From: Desulfosarcina alkanivorans
GTDB lineage: Bacteria; Desulfobacterota; Desulfobacteria; Desulfobacterales; Desulfosarcinaceae
NCBI RefSeq assembly: GCF_009688945.1
Contig: NZ_AP021874.1
Coordinates: 3,286,001 to 3,350,000 of the forward strand
Direction of reading: 5' to 3'
DNA: 64,000 nucleotides
The notes below the pieces were generated by a model. It was not told the DNA's origin and ran no database searches. It saw nothing but the letters and a program-made list of their open reading frames with translations. Numbering within the stretch: the stretch's first letter is position 1; each line of letters opens with the position of its first letter. The translations under genes and the position numbers were made by a program. This document shows, piece after piece, positions 29,890 to 38,011 of the stretch.

Positions 29890-30690
29890 TCAGGTTTGCC
29901 GATGCGCGTCGTCTCGGCCGGGTGGTGCGGGTACGCCGGCCTGTCGGCAGAACCATGCGGCCACGGTCCGGGCCACCTGGCGCTGGTGATCCGGCGCGGC
30001 GAGCATGTGATCGCCGCCGGCAACGATGGAAAGTTCCACCATGGCGGGGTTGGCCGCTTTGGCCAGGTGCGCTTCGGCCACCGGAATGATCTCGTCCCGG
30101 TCACCGTGTACCACGAGCATGGGGACCCTCAGCGAGCGGGTGGCCGCCGTCAGATCGTGCCGTTCGGCATCATCGAAAAAATCCTGCTTGAGGGTAAGGG
30201 CCCGCCCCCGGCTGGTGAATCCCACCTGGCCGGTTTGCGCCAGGGCCTGCTGCTGGGATGATGTGAGAAAATGCATGGGCCGGGTTCCGCTGACACGGCC
30301 GGCCACCCGGCAAAGGGCCGACACGACGTTCATCCGCCGGGCGGCGATCAGCGCGATGGCAGCGCCCAGCGAATGTCCGGCCAGGCCGATCCACGGCGCG
30401 CCTTTCTCCTGAGCCAGCGCGATGGCCGCTTCCATCTCCAGAGCCTGCTTGGACCAGGTGGACTGCTCGAATTGTCCCTGGCTCTGGCCGTTTCCGGAAA
30501 AGTCGAACCGCAGGGCCATGAAGCCGGCATGGCACAGTTCGCTGCAGATGCGCCGCAGAACACCCGTGTGCCGCGAACAGGTGAAACAATGGCCGGCAAT
30601 GACGGCGCCGACCGGTGTCCGCTCAGGCTGGTGCAGGGTTCCGGCGAGGATCTCCCCCAACCGGTTGTCGAATTGGATCTGCTGTTCCAT
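29890..30690 (-). CDS. Alpha/beta hydrolase
   Basis: A 266-residue serine hydrolase without signal peptide. The nucleophile elbow is GHSLGAA near residue 108, the oxyanion region AGHCFTCSRH, and the acid and base are probably in VHGDRDEIIP and GGDHML. It resembles the hydrolase half of OsmC-fused proteins and other esterase-like enzymes; the substrate is unknown. The start at 30690 follows GGAG. The stop lies 49 bases before sucA, so it may be the first gene of the sucAB-lpd unit. Confidence 0.8.
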   Translation of the reverse strand: MEQQIQFDNRLGEILAGTLHQPERTPVGAVIAGHCFTCSRHTGVLRRICSELCHAGFMALRFDFSGNGQSQGQFEQSTWSKQALEMEAAIALAQEKGAPWIGLAGHSLGAAIALIAARRMNVVSALCRVAGRVSGTRPMHFLTSSQQQALAQTGQVGFTSRGRALTLKQDFFDDAERHDLTAATRSLRVPMLVVHGDRDEIIPVAEAHLAKAANPAMVELSIVAGGDHMLAAPDHQRQVARTVAAWFCRQAGVPAPPGRDDAHRQT

Positions 30691-31051
30691 GTTTTCTCCG
30701 CGGGAGGGCGTTGCGATCACGAGTATATTAACAAGATCCATGCCATGACCGTCAAGGTAAAAAGCAGTCGCGCTGCCTCCTGGCGACCGCCCATCGCGCC
30801 GCAGGACCTTGAATCAGCTCCGTTGGCGGCCCTTTTTCAGCGGGGTTGCCCCGCGCCGGGCCATCCTGCGGGCAGACGTTGGGCAGAGTTGTTTTTTACG
30901 GAGGAAGGGTATGGGGCATGCCGCATGCGGGACGGGTCGCTGGCGCCGCCCCTTGCCAGGCGACAATGTCGCCGGGCAGGTCTGTCACAACCAAACCAGT
31001 CGTTCATTTGAGACAGGATGTCTCAAGATAGGTGCGCCACCCTGGGACCGC
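30691..31051. other. Gene-free gap
   Basis: About 360 bases between the TVP38-like and hydrolase genes; no gene, repeat or terminator is evident. The promoter of the hydrolase-sucAB-lpd unit is expected in its left half. Confidence 0.4.
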
Positions 31052-31738
31052 CTACCCCTGTTCCCCTTTGACCCGTTTAATGATTCTGGGGATGAAAAAG
31101 GAAAAAACGAACAGGGCAATGGAGAAAAAGACCTTGAAGGAAATCAACTCACCCCAGTTTCCCGACGCCCAGACATCCTTTATGGTGCCGATGAAGAAGG
31201 TGAAAATGAAGGTCCCGACGATGATTCCCAGGCCGGTGCCGGCCAGATAGTCCGCGAACCGGACCCGGGTGAGCCCCATGCCGAAATTCATGGGCGTGAA
31301 GGGGAAATATACCAGCCGCAGGTAAAGCACGGTGGCAAAACCGTTGCGCTGAATGGCCTCGTCATATTTTTTCAGCCGGTCACCGATGAGTGACGCGGCG
31401 AACTCCCGCCCCAGGGTCCGGCCGATGACAAAAGCGCCCGCCGAACCGATCATGGCCCCGATCCACACCCACAAGAATCCCCAATAGGGCCCGAAGATGG
31501 CGGCGCCCAGGCCGGTGAGCAGGGTGCCGGGAATGAAGAGGCATACCCCCACGGCGTAAGTCACGATATAAACCAGGGGCGCCCAGTATCCCGCCGATCG
31601 CAGGAACGCGCCCAGCGCCTCGGCGGTGATGAAGTCTTTAACCGGGGTATAGCGTATCAACATGATCGCCCCGGCGATGAAGAGGCCCAGAAAAAGGGCT
31701 TTGAGCTTACCGCCGGATGCTGATTTTTCTACTGGCAT
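31052..31738 (-). CDS. TVP38/TMEM64 (VTT/DedA-like) membrane protein
   Basis: A 228-residue protein with about six membrane helices. Family words are FIPGTLLTGLGAAIFGPYWG, GSAGAFVIGRTLGRE, and the FPFTPMNFGMGLTRVRFADYL stretch. The family is linked to lipid or undecaprenyl phosphate transport, and TVP38 genes are often found with ArsS clusters. It is the last gene of the ArsS operon, 170 bases behind arsS. Start at 31738 follows GAGGAAAA. Confidence 0.85.
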   Translation of the reverse strand: MPVEKSASGGKLKALFLGLFIAGAIMLIRYTPVKDFITAEALGAFLRSAGYWAPLVYIVTYAVGVCLFIPGTLLTGLGAAIFGPYWGFLWVWIGAMIGSAGAFVIGRTLGREFAASLIGDRLKKYDEAIQRNGFATVLYLRLVYFPFTPMNFGMGLTRVRFADYLAGTGLGIIVGTFIFTFFIGTIKDVWASGNWGELISFKVFFSIALFVFSFFIPRIIKRVKGEQG

Positions 31739-31898
31739 GACGTTTTCCTCTTCATCAGATACGCACAGCACCTTGCACACGACTATAGGGACGCATTAAT
31801 CCAAACAGGACCGTTTTTCGATTCATAGCGGATGTATCATGTTTGGCCTGGTAAAGCGTTTAACGGGTTCATCAACCGCGGGACAGAAATCAGAAAGC

Positions 31899-31915
31899 CA
31901 CCTGAGCCTCAGGTG
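31899..31915 (-). promoter_or_regulatory. Candidate bacterial SECIS hairpin of arsS
   Basis: On the minus strand, CACCTGA and TCAGGTG form a perfect 7-bp stem around the loop GGC. The loop lies 22-24 bases after the UGA codon at 31930-31932. An outer AGC/GCT pairing extends it. This is the distance and loop G content expected of SelB-recognised SECIS elements. Confidence 0.7.
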
Positions 31916-32904
31916 CTGATGGCCCCGCCTCAGGTAAAACCGGCACCGGCGGTGCAGGTATAACAGTGATCCGCCGTGGCGATGGGCATTCCCGGCGCCG
32001 GGGGGCCGGTCATCTCGGATACATGAACGCGACGGCTGCCCATGGGCAGCCCCCGGGCCAGGTTGAAGTCACAGTCGTACAGGTAACCGTCCCAGGCCAC
32101 CGACACCAGGGTCCGGCACATCACCCCGGCCACCGAACAGGGGTTGAACCCGTCGGCCAGTTTTTTCAGGTAGGCCGGCAAATTGCCGGATCGCTCCAGC
32201 CAGCGCCTGAAGCGTCCCAGGGGCGCATTGGAAAAACTGAAGAGGCGATCGAAGGCGATGCCCCAGCGGCGATCCAGCATCTGCCGGAAGCGCTTTTCCG
32301 TCTGGACCTGATCCGCTGCCGTAAAGGCACCCGTGGGATTGACCACCAGGTTCAGTTGCAGGCCCGTCTCCGGTTGGGCGTATCCCCTGGCGTTGAGCGC
32401 TTTGAGTGCATCGATGCTGGCCCTGAACACCCCGTCCCCGCGCTGGGCATCGGCCTGGGATTCGTTGAGCGAGGGAAAAGAGGCCACGATGGTCACCTTG
32501 AGGCGCGTCAGCAGGTCCATGAGCGGCTCACGTCCGGCCTCGTTCAGGGCCGACAGGTTGGACCGGAAGATCAGTTCCGGCGTCCTGGCGGCAAACGCCG
32601 TGACAATGTGGGCGATATCCGGATTCATCTCCGGGGCGCCGCCGGTGATGTCGATCGTCTCGAAAGGCACCCGTCCGGCCCAGTCCGCCACCTGGTCGGC
32701 GGTCTGACGGGTCATGACCTCGGTTTTACCCGGGCCGGCATTCAGGTGGCAATGGCCGCAGGACTGGTTGCACAACACCCCCACGTTGACCTGGAGGATC
32801 CGCGTCTTTTCCCGGGTCAACACCAGACCGTGGCGGGCGAGGGTTGCGGCAAATCCGTCGGTCCTTTCATCCGGCGCTGAAAAACGGGCCAGGTCCTCAT
32901 CCAT
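31909..32904 (-). CDS. arsS: Radical SAM selenoprotein ArsS (arsenosugar biosynthesis)
   Basis: A 331-residue radical SAM enzyme. The cluster motif is CNQSCGHC near residue 47, with SAM-binding TGGAPEMNP. The C-terminal part has CSVAGVMC, YDCDFN and DHCYTC for further Fe-S sites. The frame meets TGA at 31930-31932 in the context AGAGFT-UGA-GGAIST and then a second stop. ArsS proteins end in a motif with Cys or selenocysteine before GGA, so residue 325 is read as selenocysteine; a hairpin follows at SECIS distance. The start at 32904 follows GGAAGGG. It forms an operon with an AhpD-like protein and an oxidoreductase. Confidence 0.88.
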
Positions 32905-32924
32905 GGGTGCCCTTCCCTGTGCAT

Positions 32925-33257
32925 TCACATTGAGACCTTGTCGGCAACATTTCTCATCTGCACGCCGTGAACCAGGGAGGCTCCGCCCCGGATGGCGGTG
33001 GCCACATGGACGGCCTCGGTCATTTCGGTGGTATTGGACCCGGTTTCCAGACAGGACCGGGTGTAGGCATCGATGCAATACGGGCACTGGACGGCATGGG
33101 CCACGGCCAGGGCGATAAGCGACTTTTCCCGCTGGGTCAGATCGCCTTCGGCGAAGACCGCATCGTAATAGTCGAAAAATTTTTTGGCCAGGTCGGGAGT
33201 GTCTTTGCCGATGTCTCCGAACTTGGGCAGGTCGTCAGGTCTGTAGTAGGTTTCCAT
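32925..33257 (-). CDS. AhpD/carboxymuconolactone decarboxylase-like protein of the ArsS cluster
   Basis: A 110-residue alpha-helical protein with the AhpD redox motif CPYCIDAYTRSC near residue 58 and a nearby His in AVHVATAIRGG. It matches the peroxidase-like protein that accompanies ArsS in arsenosugar clusters. It would use the CxxC pair for thiol redox chemistry. It ends 20 bases before arsS, on the same strand. Confidence 0.85.
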   Translation of the reverse strand: METYYRPDDLPKFGDIGKDTPDLAKKFFDYYDAVFAEGDLTQREKSLIALAVAHAVQCPYCIDAYTRSCLETGSNTTEMTEAVHVATAIRGGASLVHGVQMRNVADKVSM

Positions 33258-33360
33258 AGCAGTCTCCTTTTCGATTGTCGATCAGTCTTCCATCTTCAGT
33301 CCTAATGCGCAATCCTTCCAACCGCTGTTCTCCGCCTTCTGCCCTTCTATCCTCCGACCT

Positions 33361-33394
33361 CAGACTTCAGGCTTCAGACTTCAGACTTCAGACG
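33361..33394. repeat. Short tandem repeat of CTTCAGA
   Basis: Four imperfect tandem copies of CTTCAGA (or TTCAGGC) overlap the 3' end of the flavin oxidoreductase gene. On the minus strand the repeat reads CTGAAGT and supplies the last codons and the stop of that gene. Confidence 0.6.
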
Positions 33395-34861
33395 TTCGTC
33401 TTCACACACCTCCGGTGTGCACGCCCGCCCCTTCAGGTTGAAGAAAAATTTGAGGCCTTTCTGAACCCGTTCGGAGAATATCTTGGGAGAAAAGACACTG
33501 CCGGTCACCCGCTTGCTGATTTCTCCCAGGGTGGGATAAGGATGAATGGCCGATGCCAGGGTGGAAAGCTTGACGCCGCCGTTTAAGGCCGCCACCCACT
33601 CGGCAATCAGGTCTCCGGCCCGGGGGCCCAGGATCTGCACCCCCAGGGGTTTTTCCTTTTTGTCCAGAATCAATTTGATGCGGCCATCGGCCTGCCCTTC
33701 GGCCAGGCCGCGGTCGTTGTCCCCGAAGGTCTCGGTCCAGACGGAATAATCGATCCCGGCATCCCTGGCCGCCCGTTCGTTCAGACCGATGCTGGCCAGT
33801 TCCGGATCGGTGTAGGTGCACCAGGGCAGCCAGGTGTAGTCCACCTTGCGCGGCAGTCGGAACACGGCGTTGCTCAGCACGATGCCCCCTTCGTAGCCGG
33901 CCGCATGGGTGAACTGGTAGCCGCCGCTCACGTCCCCGGCGGCAAAAATATGTTTTTGACTGGTGCGCAGTCGTGCATCCACGGTAATACCCGTGGGTTC
34001 GTATTCAACACCGGCGGCATCCAGCCACAGATCCTTGACATTGACGGACCGGCCCATGGCCACCAGCACGGCATCGGCCGACAGGTCCAGGGTCAGGCCA
34101 GTGCCCGGTTTCACGGTAACCGTTTTTTTCCCGCCGGCCCCGGACACCTTTTCAACCGCAGCCCCCAGATGGAAGGCGACCCCTTCGGATGCCATGACGG
34201 CCTGAACGGCCTCGGCCATATCGGGATCCTCCTTGCCCAGGATCTGGTCGGCCCGGTCCACCACGGTGACGGCGGTGCCCAGCCGGTTGAAGGCCTGCGC
34301 CATTTCAATGCCGATGGGCCCCGCCCCCAGCACGATCATTTTTCCGGGAAGGGTTTTAAGAGAAAAAATCTCCCGGTTGGTGATATAACCGGACTCCCGC
34401 AATCCCGGTATGGGAGGAACGGCCGCCGATGATCCGGTGGCAACCACCCAGGTCCTGGCACTGATGGCCCGGCCGTCGAGATCCACGGTGTGGTCGTTTT
34501 TGAAAAAAACGGTCCCGAAGGCCACCTTGGCCCCCAGCCGGCAGAAGCGTTCTTCGGAATCATGCTTCTGGATCACGGCAATCACCTCCCGGATCCGGCG
34601 GGCAACCCGGGAAAAGTCGACCGGCGGGAGGTCCACTGGGGGCAGCCCGTATCGTTCGGCGTGCTTCATATCGTGGTAGACATGGGCCGAACGGATCAGG
34701 GTCTTGCTGGGGACGCAGCCGTAGTGCAGACAGTCTCCGCCAAGAGCGGGCTCTTTTTCGACCAGCAGGGTCCTGGCGCCCAGCTGGGCTGCGCCCGATG
34801 CCACCGTCAGGCCCGCCGCCCCGCCGCCGATGATGCCGATATCGTAATCGTAATCTGCCAT
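33374..34861 (-). CDS. Pyridine nucleotide-disulfide oxidoreductase (mercuric reductase/Lpd-like)
   Basis: A 495-residue FAD protein. It has the FAD site GGGAAGLTVASGA, redox pair GGDCLHYGCVPSK, NAD(P) site GAGPIGIEMAQ, and AAGDVSGGYQFTH. The C-terminal dimer domain has the family-like AIHPYPTLGE. Relatives are common in ArsS clusters, and here it lies between DUF547 and the AhpD-like gene. Its substrate is unknown. The C-terminus ends KGRACTPEVCEDERLKSEV; the last residues come from a short tandem repeat, so the original end was probably earlier. Confidence 0.88.
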   Translation of the reverse strand: MADYDYDIGIIGGGAAGLTVASGAAQLGARTLLVEKEPALGGDCLHYGCVPSKTLIRSAHVYHDMKHAERYGLPPVDLPPVDFSRVARRIREVIAVIQKHDSEERFCRLGAKVAFGTVFFKNDHTVDLDGRAISARTWVVATGSSAAVPPIPGLRESGYITNREIFSLKTLPGKMIVLGAGPIGIEMAQAFNRLGTAVTVVDRADQILGKEDPDMAEAVQAVMASEGVAFHLGAAVEKVSGAGGKKTVTVKPGTGLTLDLSADAVLVAMGRSVNVKDLWLDAAGVEYEPTGITVDARLRTSQKHIFAAGDVSGGYQFTHAAGYEGGIVLSNAVFRLPRKVDYTWLPWCTYTDPELASIGLNERAARDAGIDYSVWTETFGDNDRGLAEGQADGRIKLILDKKEKPLGVQILGPRAGDLIAEWVAALNGGVKLSTLASAIHPYPTLGEISKRVTGSVFSPKIFSERVQKGLKFFFNLKGRACTPEVCEDERLKSEV

Positions 34862-34872
34862 AGCCGTCTCCT

Positions 34873-35619
34873 TTAGGTTCCGTTTAGGGTCCAGTCGTAG
34901 TCCAGGTATCTGACGCGGATCCGCCCTTTGTTTTTTAGCAGCCGGTCCCCCAGCGGCGGATGGGCAAATTGAATGAAAAAACCGATGACGTCGTCATTGA
35001 AGTCCTGTTCAAACCAGTCGAACAGCTTGCTGACCCACAGGGTATCGCCTTCCAGACGGTTGAAACGCGAGTCGTTGACAAACGCCCGGGCCGAACGGTT
35101 CAGCTGCTCGTCCAGGCGGTCTCCCGTAAAGGGTTCGCCCTGAAGCGGGGGGCAGCTTCTGGAGGCACAGTTCACGGCAAAGTGGACCCTGGGGTCCTTG
35201 AACCGTTTTCTCAGGATGTCGTGTTCGATCTGATCCAGGGTCAGCAGGCCACCGTCGATGCGGGCGATCTTTTTCTTCCAGGGAGATCTGAAAAGAGTTC
35301 CCAATTCCTTGATGGAACGAACGTCCGGATAGCGCGACAGGATCAGTTTGAGCGTCCACGCGTTGTAGGCATTGACGTAAAAGGCGAATTGGTGGTCTGC
35401 CGAAAGGGATTCCGGATCGACGGCGGCGAGTACGTCCAGGTATCGGTCGAGGAGGGCTTCGTCACCCTGGATGCCCCGGTAGTCCACCAGGCCGTCTTTG
35501 ACATGCCGGCTCAACAAGGTGGCGTACAGGTCGTGATCCACCGGCGCGGCCTTCGCGTCGACGCCGGCAATCCAGAATCCGGCGACCATGACCATCAGGA
35601 ACAGGAAAGTCGGTTTCAT
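34873..35619 (-). CDS. Secreted DUF547 protein
   Basis: A 248-residue protein with a signal peptide (residues 1-24, AKA-AP). The DUF547 pattern includes LVDYRGIQGD, AFYVNAYNAWTLKLIL, and HFAVNCASRSCPPL with two cysteines. The domain is of unknown function and papain-like in appearance. It lies 11 bases before the flavin oxidoreductase gene and is the first gene of the ArsS operon. DUF547 genes are regular neighbours of arsS in other bacteria. Confidence 0.85.
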   Translation of the reverse strand: MKPTFLFLMVMVAGFWIAGVDAKAAPVDHDLYATLLSRHVKDGLVDYRGIQGDEALLDRYLDVLAAVDPESLSADHQFAFYVNAYNAWTLKLILSRYPDVRSIKELGTLFRSPWKKKIARIDGGLLTLDQIEHDILRKRFKDPRVHFAVNCASRSCPPLQGEPFTGDRLDEQLNRSARAFVNDSRFNRLEGDTLWVSKLFDWFEQDFNDDVIGFFIQFAHPPLGDRLLKNKGRIRVRYLDYDWTLNGT

Positions 35620-35799
35620 ACCGCCCCCTCATTCTACAGGTTGACCTTGACCGCATCGTTCTCAAGGCAGCTTGACGGATTGGTCGACCGCCAGATCTGA
35701 AACTTACACCACTTTTTTCGACGGCAGAGAAAGGACTTGGTCGCGCAGCCGCCCGGGAAGACGGCAACGGGTGGCCGGGGGAAATGGGTAAGGTCCCGT

Positions 35800-36021
35800 C
35801 TACTCTTTCCCGGGCCACGGCACACCGGTGCGTTCATCGACCACATAACAGAACCGGTTCCAGTCGAATTCCCTGCCGCTGAAGGGGCAGCGCAGCCTGA
35901 CTTTCCGGTCGGTAACGGCCACCACTTCCCAGTCCCCCTTGCGGGGTCCGCCTTCAATATTGATTTTCTGTCCCACCGTGAACGGATAAAGGTCGAATAC
36001 GGTTACGTCATGGGTTTCCAT
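35800..36021 (-). CDS. Small conserved-looking protein of unknown function
   Basis: A 73-residue protein beginning METHDVTVFDLYPF with a beta-rich middle (QKINIEGGPRKGDWEVVAV, KVRLRCPFSGREFDWNRF). It could be a small barrel-type domain; no family is recognised. The ATG at 36021 was chosen because the longer reading from 36078 runs into an inverted repeat. Confidence 0.55.
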   Translation of the reverse strand: METHDVTVFDLYPFTVGQKINIEGGPRKGDWEVVAVTDRKVRLRCPFSGREFDWNRFCYVVDERTGVPWPGKE

Positions 36022-36037
36022 GGTTGCCCCCAACGTT

Positions 36038-36187
36038 GACGGGTTCGTAAAAAAGCCGATATCTGCGTTACGCGTCATCCCTCGTCACTGCCGCGCCCCC
36101 TCGGTACGCCTCATCCCTCGGGATTCACAAGCCTTCCTGTCCCGTCTGGTGTGTAGCGGGAGATCCCGGCTTTTTGACGAACCCGTC
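36038..36187. repeat. Inverted-repeat-bounded intergenic element
   Basis: GACGGGTTCGTAAAAAAGCCG (36038-36058) and its complement, with one mismatch, at 36167-36187 bound a 150-base element. The inside has short GTACGCCTCATCCCTCGG-like copies. No transposase is present. It resembles a non-autonomous mobile or fold-back element. Confidence 0.65.
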
Positions 36188-36218
36188 GGAAGAGCGGCGT
36201 TATAGGCGGGCATCAACT

Positions 36219-36434
36219 TTATTTTTTAATCTTGGCGAATTTATCGTGCCACGCGCAGGCATTGCAGTATGTTTCCGTATCGTCCGCGACCACCGGGCAT
36301 TCCTCGTCATCCAGGTCTTCCTCGAAACAGATTTCCCCCTCCCGGCATTCGAATTCGTAGACATCGTATTCGTCATCGGGGTTCTTGACATGGAATTGTT
36401 TGCAGTTGCAGACGGGGCATTTGGACTGGCTCAT
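36219..36434 (-). CDS. Small acidic zinc-ribbon-like protein
   Basis: A 71-residue protein with CPVCNCKQF at the N-terminus, a single cysteine in REGEICFEE and in EECPVV, and CNACAWHD at the C-terminus. The paired CxxC motifs suggest a bound metal, and the middle is strongly acidic. No family is recognised. It is preceded by a DUF3786 gene on the same strand. Confidence 0.65.
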   Translation of the reverse strand: MSQSKCPVCNCKQFHVKNPDDEYDVYEFECREGEICFEEDLDDEECPVVADDTETYCNACAWHDKFAKIKK

Positions 36435-36515
36435 GGTTTACACTCCTTCAGGGTTCCTGCCGGGCAAGCGTCTTCGGGCCGGACAAAAGGCCTGCCAGCG
36501 ATGCCCGATGATAGG

Positions 36516-37352
36516 TCAGGTCTCTCCATCGGCGTTGTCACACAGCATCTGCCGCAGCCGTTCACCCAGAAAAACGATGGATTCGATGTCCAGGTGGTCG
36601 GTCACGGTTTCGTCAAAAAGCAGCTTGGCGGTGGCCCCGAAGCCGTCCACCCGGTCTTCGTCCCAGAATAACAGCATCACCGGGACCCGGGGCAGGGGCC
36701 GGAAGTAAAACGCGGCATCCGCGCTGCTATTTCCGCCCGTCACGTCTTCGCCCCCGATGCTCAGGGCCGATGCCACCAGGGCCTCGAGCCGGCCCTGAAA
36801 CCGATCCACCAGGGGGGTTTCCACCTGCCCGGCCATGGTTTTGACCTTGGACACGGTGTTGGGAAACGCTTCAAATCCCTTCCACGTACCCGAGGGCATC
36901 CGGGTCCCCCCCTGGGCCAGGTGGTTATAGATGAAGACCTTTTCCCAGCGGCTCAGGTCCGAGCCGTCGGACCGTCGGACATCATCCGGCCGGATCAGGA
37001 CATGGCCTTCGAAGTAGGGCAGCTTCAGGGCCCTTCCTTCATCATGGTCAACCAGGACGCCGCCGATTCGATCGGGCAGGTCCGCCAGATTCATGGAGGC
37101 CGAGCGCTCCCTGGCCCACACGAGGGCATCCTGCGCCAGGTCCCGTTTGATCCACTTGCCGGCTGCGTACTGCGCGCCCAGTTCGCGGTTGCATCGTGCC
37201 ACCACCTCCGGGTCCAGGTGCGGACAACCGTCCAGCGGATGCTTCTCGGCGACCACCATTCCCGCAAAGGCGATGCAGGTGGGAAATCCGCAGTCGCCGC
37301 AATTGGTTCGGGGCAGCACGTCGCGGTAGAGGTCGACCACGGAAAGGGCCAT
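36516..37352 (-). CDS. Fe-S-motif DUF3786 protein
   Basis: A 278-residue cytoplasmic protein. The N-terminus has C-x2-C-x4-C-x16-C (Cys18, 21, 26, 43) in NCGDCGFPTC, the 4Fe-4S motif also found in corrinoid Fe-S proteins and ferredoxin-type domains. The rest is a DUF3786 domain (LIRPDDVRRSDGSDL, FYFRPLPRVPVMLLFWDEDR). Function is unknown; the domain is common in anaerobes. It begins three bases after the preceding rubrerythrin-type gene stops. Confidence 0.8.
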   Translation of the reverse strand: MALSVVDLYRDVLPRTNCGDCGFPTCIAFAGMVVAEKHPLDGCPHLDPEVVARCNRELGAQYAAGKWIKRDLAQDALVWARERSASMNLADLPDRIGGVLVDHDEGRALKLPYFEGHVLIRPDDVRRSDGSDLSRWEKVFIYNHLAQGGTRMPSGTWKGFEAFPNTVSKVKTMAGQVETPLVDRFQGRLEALVASALSIGGEDVTGGNSSADAAFYFRPLPRVPVMLLFWDEDRVDGFGATAKLLFDETVTDHLDIESIVFLGERLRQMLCDNADGET

Positions 37353-37355
37353 GGC

Positions 37356-37811
37356 CTACCAGACCTCGGGATAGCCGATATCGATGAAGGCGGATTCCAT
37401 TTTCAGCTTGTGATCCCGCTCCATGGCCGCCAGATCAAGAAAAACCTGCCGTTTCTCATCGTCATCGCACATCCCGGCCATCTCGGTATACTGCTTCATT
37501 GCCGCTTCCTCTTTTTTCATGGCCAGGGCGAACGCGTCGGCCGGCCGCATGTCCAGGGACAGTTCCGGTTCCTCCACGGTTTCGGCCACCTTGTAGTCCC
37601 GCGATTCCTTGAAATAGCGGTCCACGGTGTTGCTGGTGAAGATCTTCGTCAGGATATCCCGGTGCTTCTTCTCCTCCTCGGCCAGCGAAGTGAATAGATT
37701 CTTCAGGTGCGGATCCTTGAGGGTCCTGGCCGCATCTTCATAGAACTTTTTGGCCTCAACCTCGTTGGCGATGGCCTGCTTGATGATATCCTTGTACTCA
37801 CTCAGGTTCAT
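37356..37811 (-). CDS. Rubrerythrin/ferritin-like diiron protein
   Basis: A 151-residue four-helix protein with two ferritin-like ExxH pairs, EEEKKHRDI and AMERDHKLK, and further Glu ligands in IANEVEAKKFYEDAA and AMKKEEAAMKQY. No rubredoxin tail is present. Such proteins reduce peroxide or store iron in anaerobes. The start at 37811 follows GGAGGAAA. It is co-transcribed with the DUF3786 gene. Confidence 0.85.
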   Translation of the reverse strand: MNLSEYKDIIKQAIANEVEAKKFYEDAARTLKDPHLKNLFTSLAEEEKKHRDILTKIFTSNTVDRYFKESRDYKVAETVEEPELSLDMRPADAFALAMKKEEAAMKQYTEMAGMCDDDEKRQVFLDLAAMERDHKLKMESAFIDIGYPEVW

Positions 37812-38011
37812 AATTTCCTCCGGTCGGCTGAAAAAAAGTGGGATAAAGAGGGGCAATATCCTCGGGTTCTGCATCCAATGATAATGACTGCTTCAAGTAA
37901 AAGCAAACCGTATGCCATCCAGAAAACCATGGCAGATTCCCTTTGTTTTGTGTATAATTGCATTAATCTTCCCGACCCACCGACATCAACCCGACACCAT
38001 TTGGAGGCCCC

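Noticed and set aside
28212..30089. A 625-codon open frame on the plus strand across sucA
   Set aside because: Antisense to sucA, which has all its family motifs; the composition (many His, Gly, Gln) is that of a shadow frame.
29841..30104. An N-terminal extension of sucA up to 30104
   Set aside because: The stretch overlaps the hydrolase gene in another frame, has atypical Pro/Arg/Trp composition, and a good ribosome site precedes the ATG at 29840.
33361..33394. The tandem CTTCAGA units as a CRISPR array
   Set aside because: Units are seven to eight bases with no spacers; this is a simple tandem repeat.
36038..36078. A longer start (36078) for the small gene ending at 35800
   Set aside because: The extra codons lie within the inverted-repeat element, and the internal ATG at 36021 gives a more natural N-terminus.
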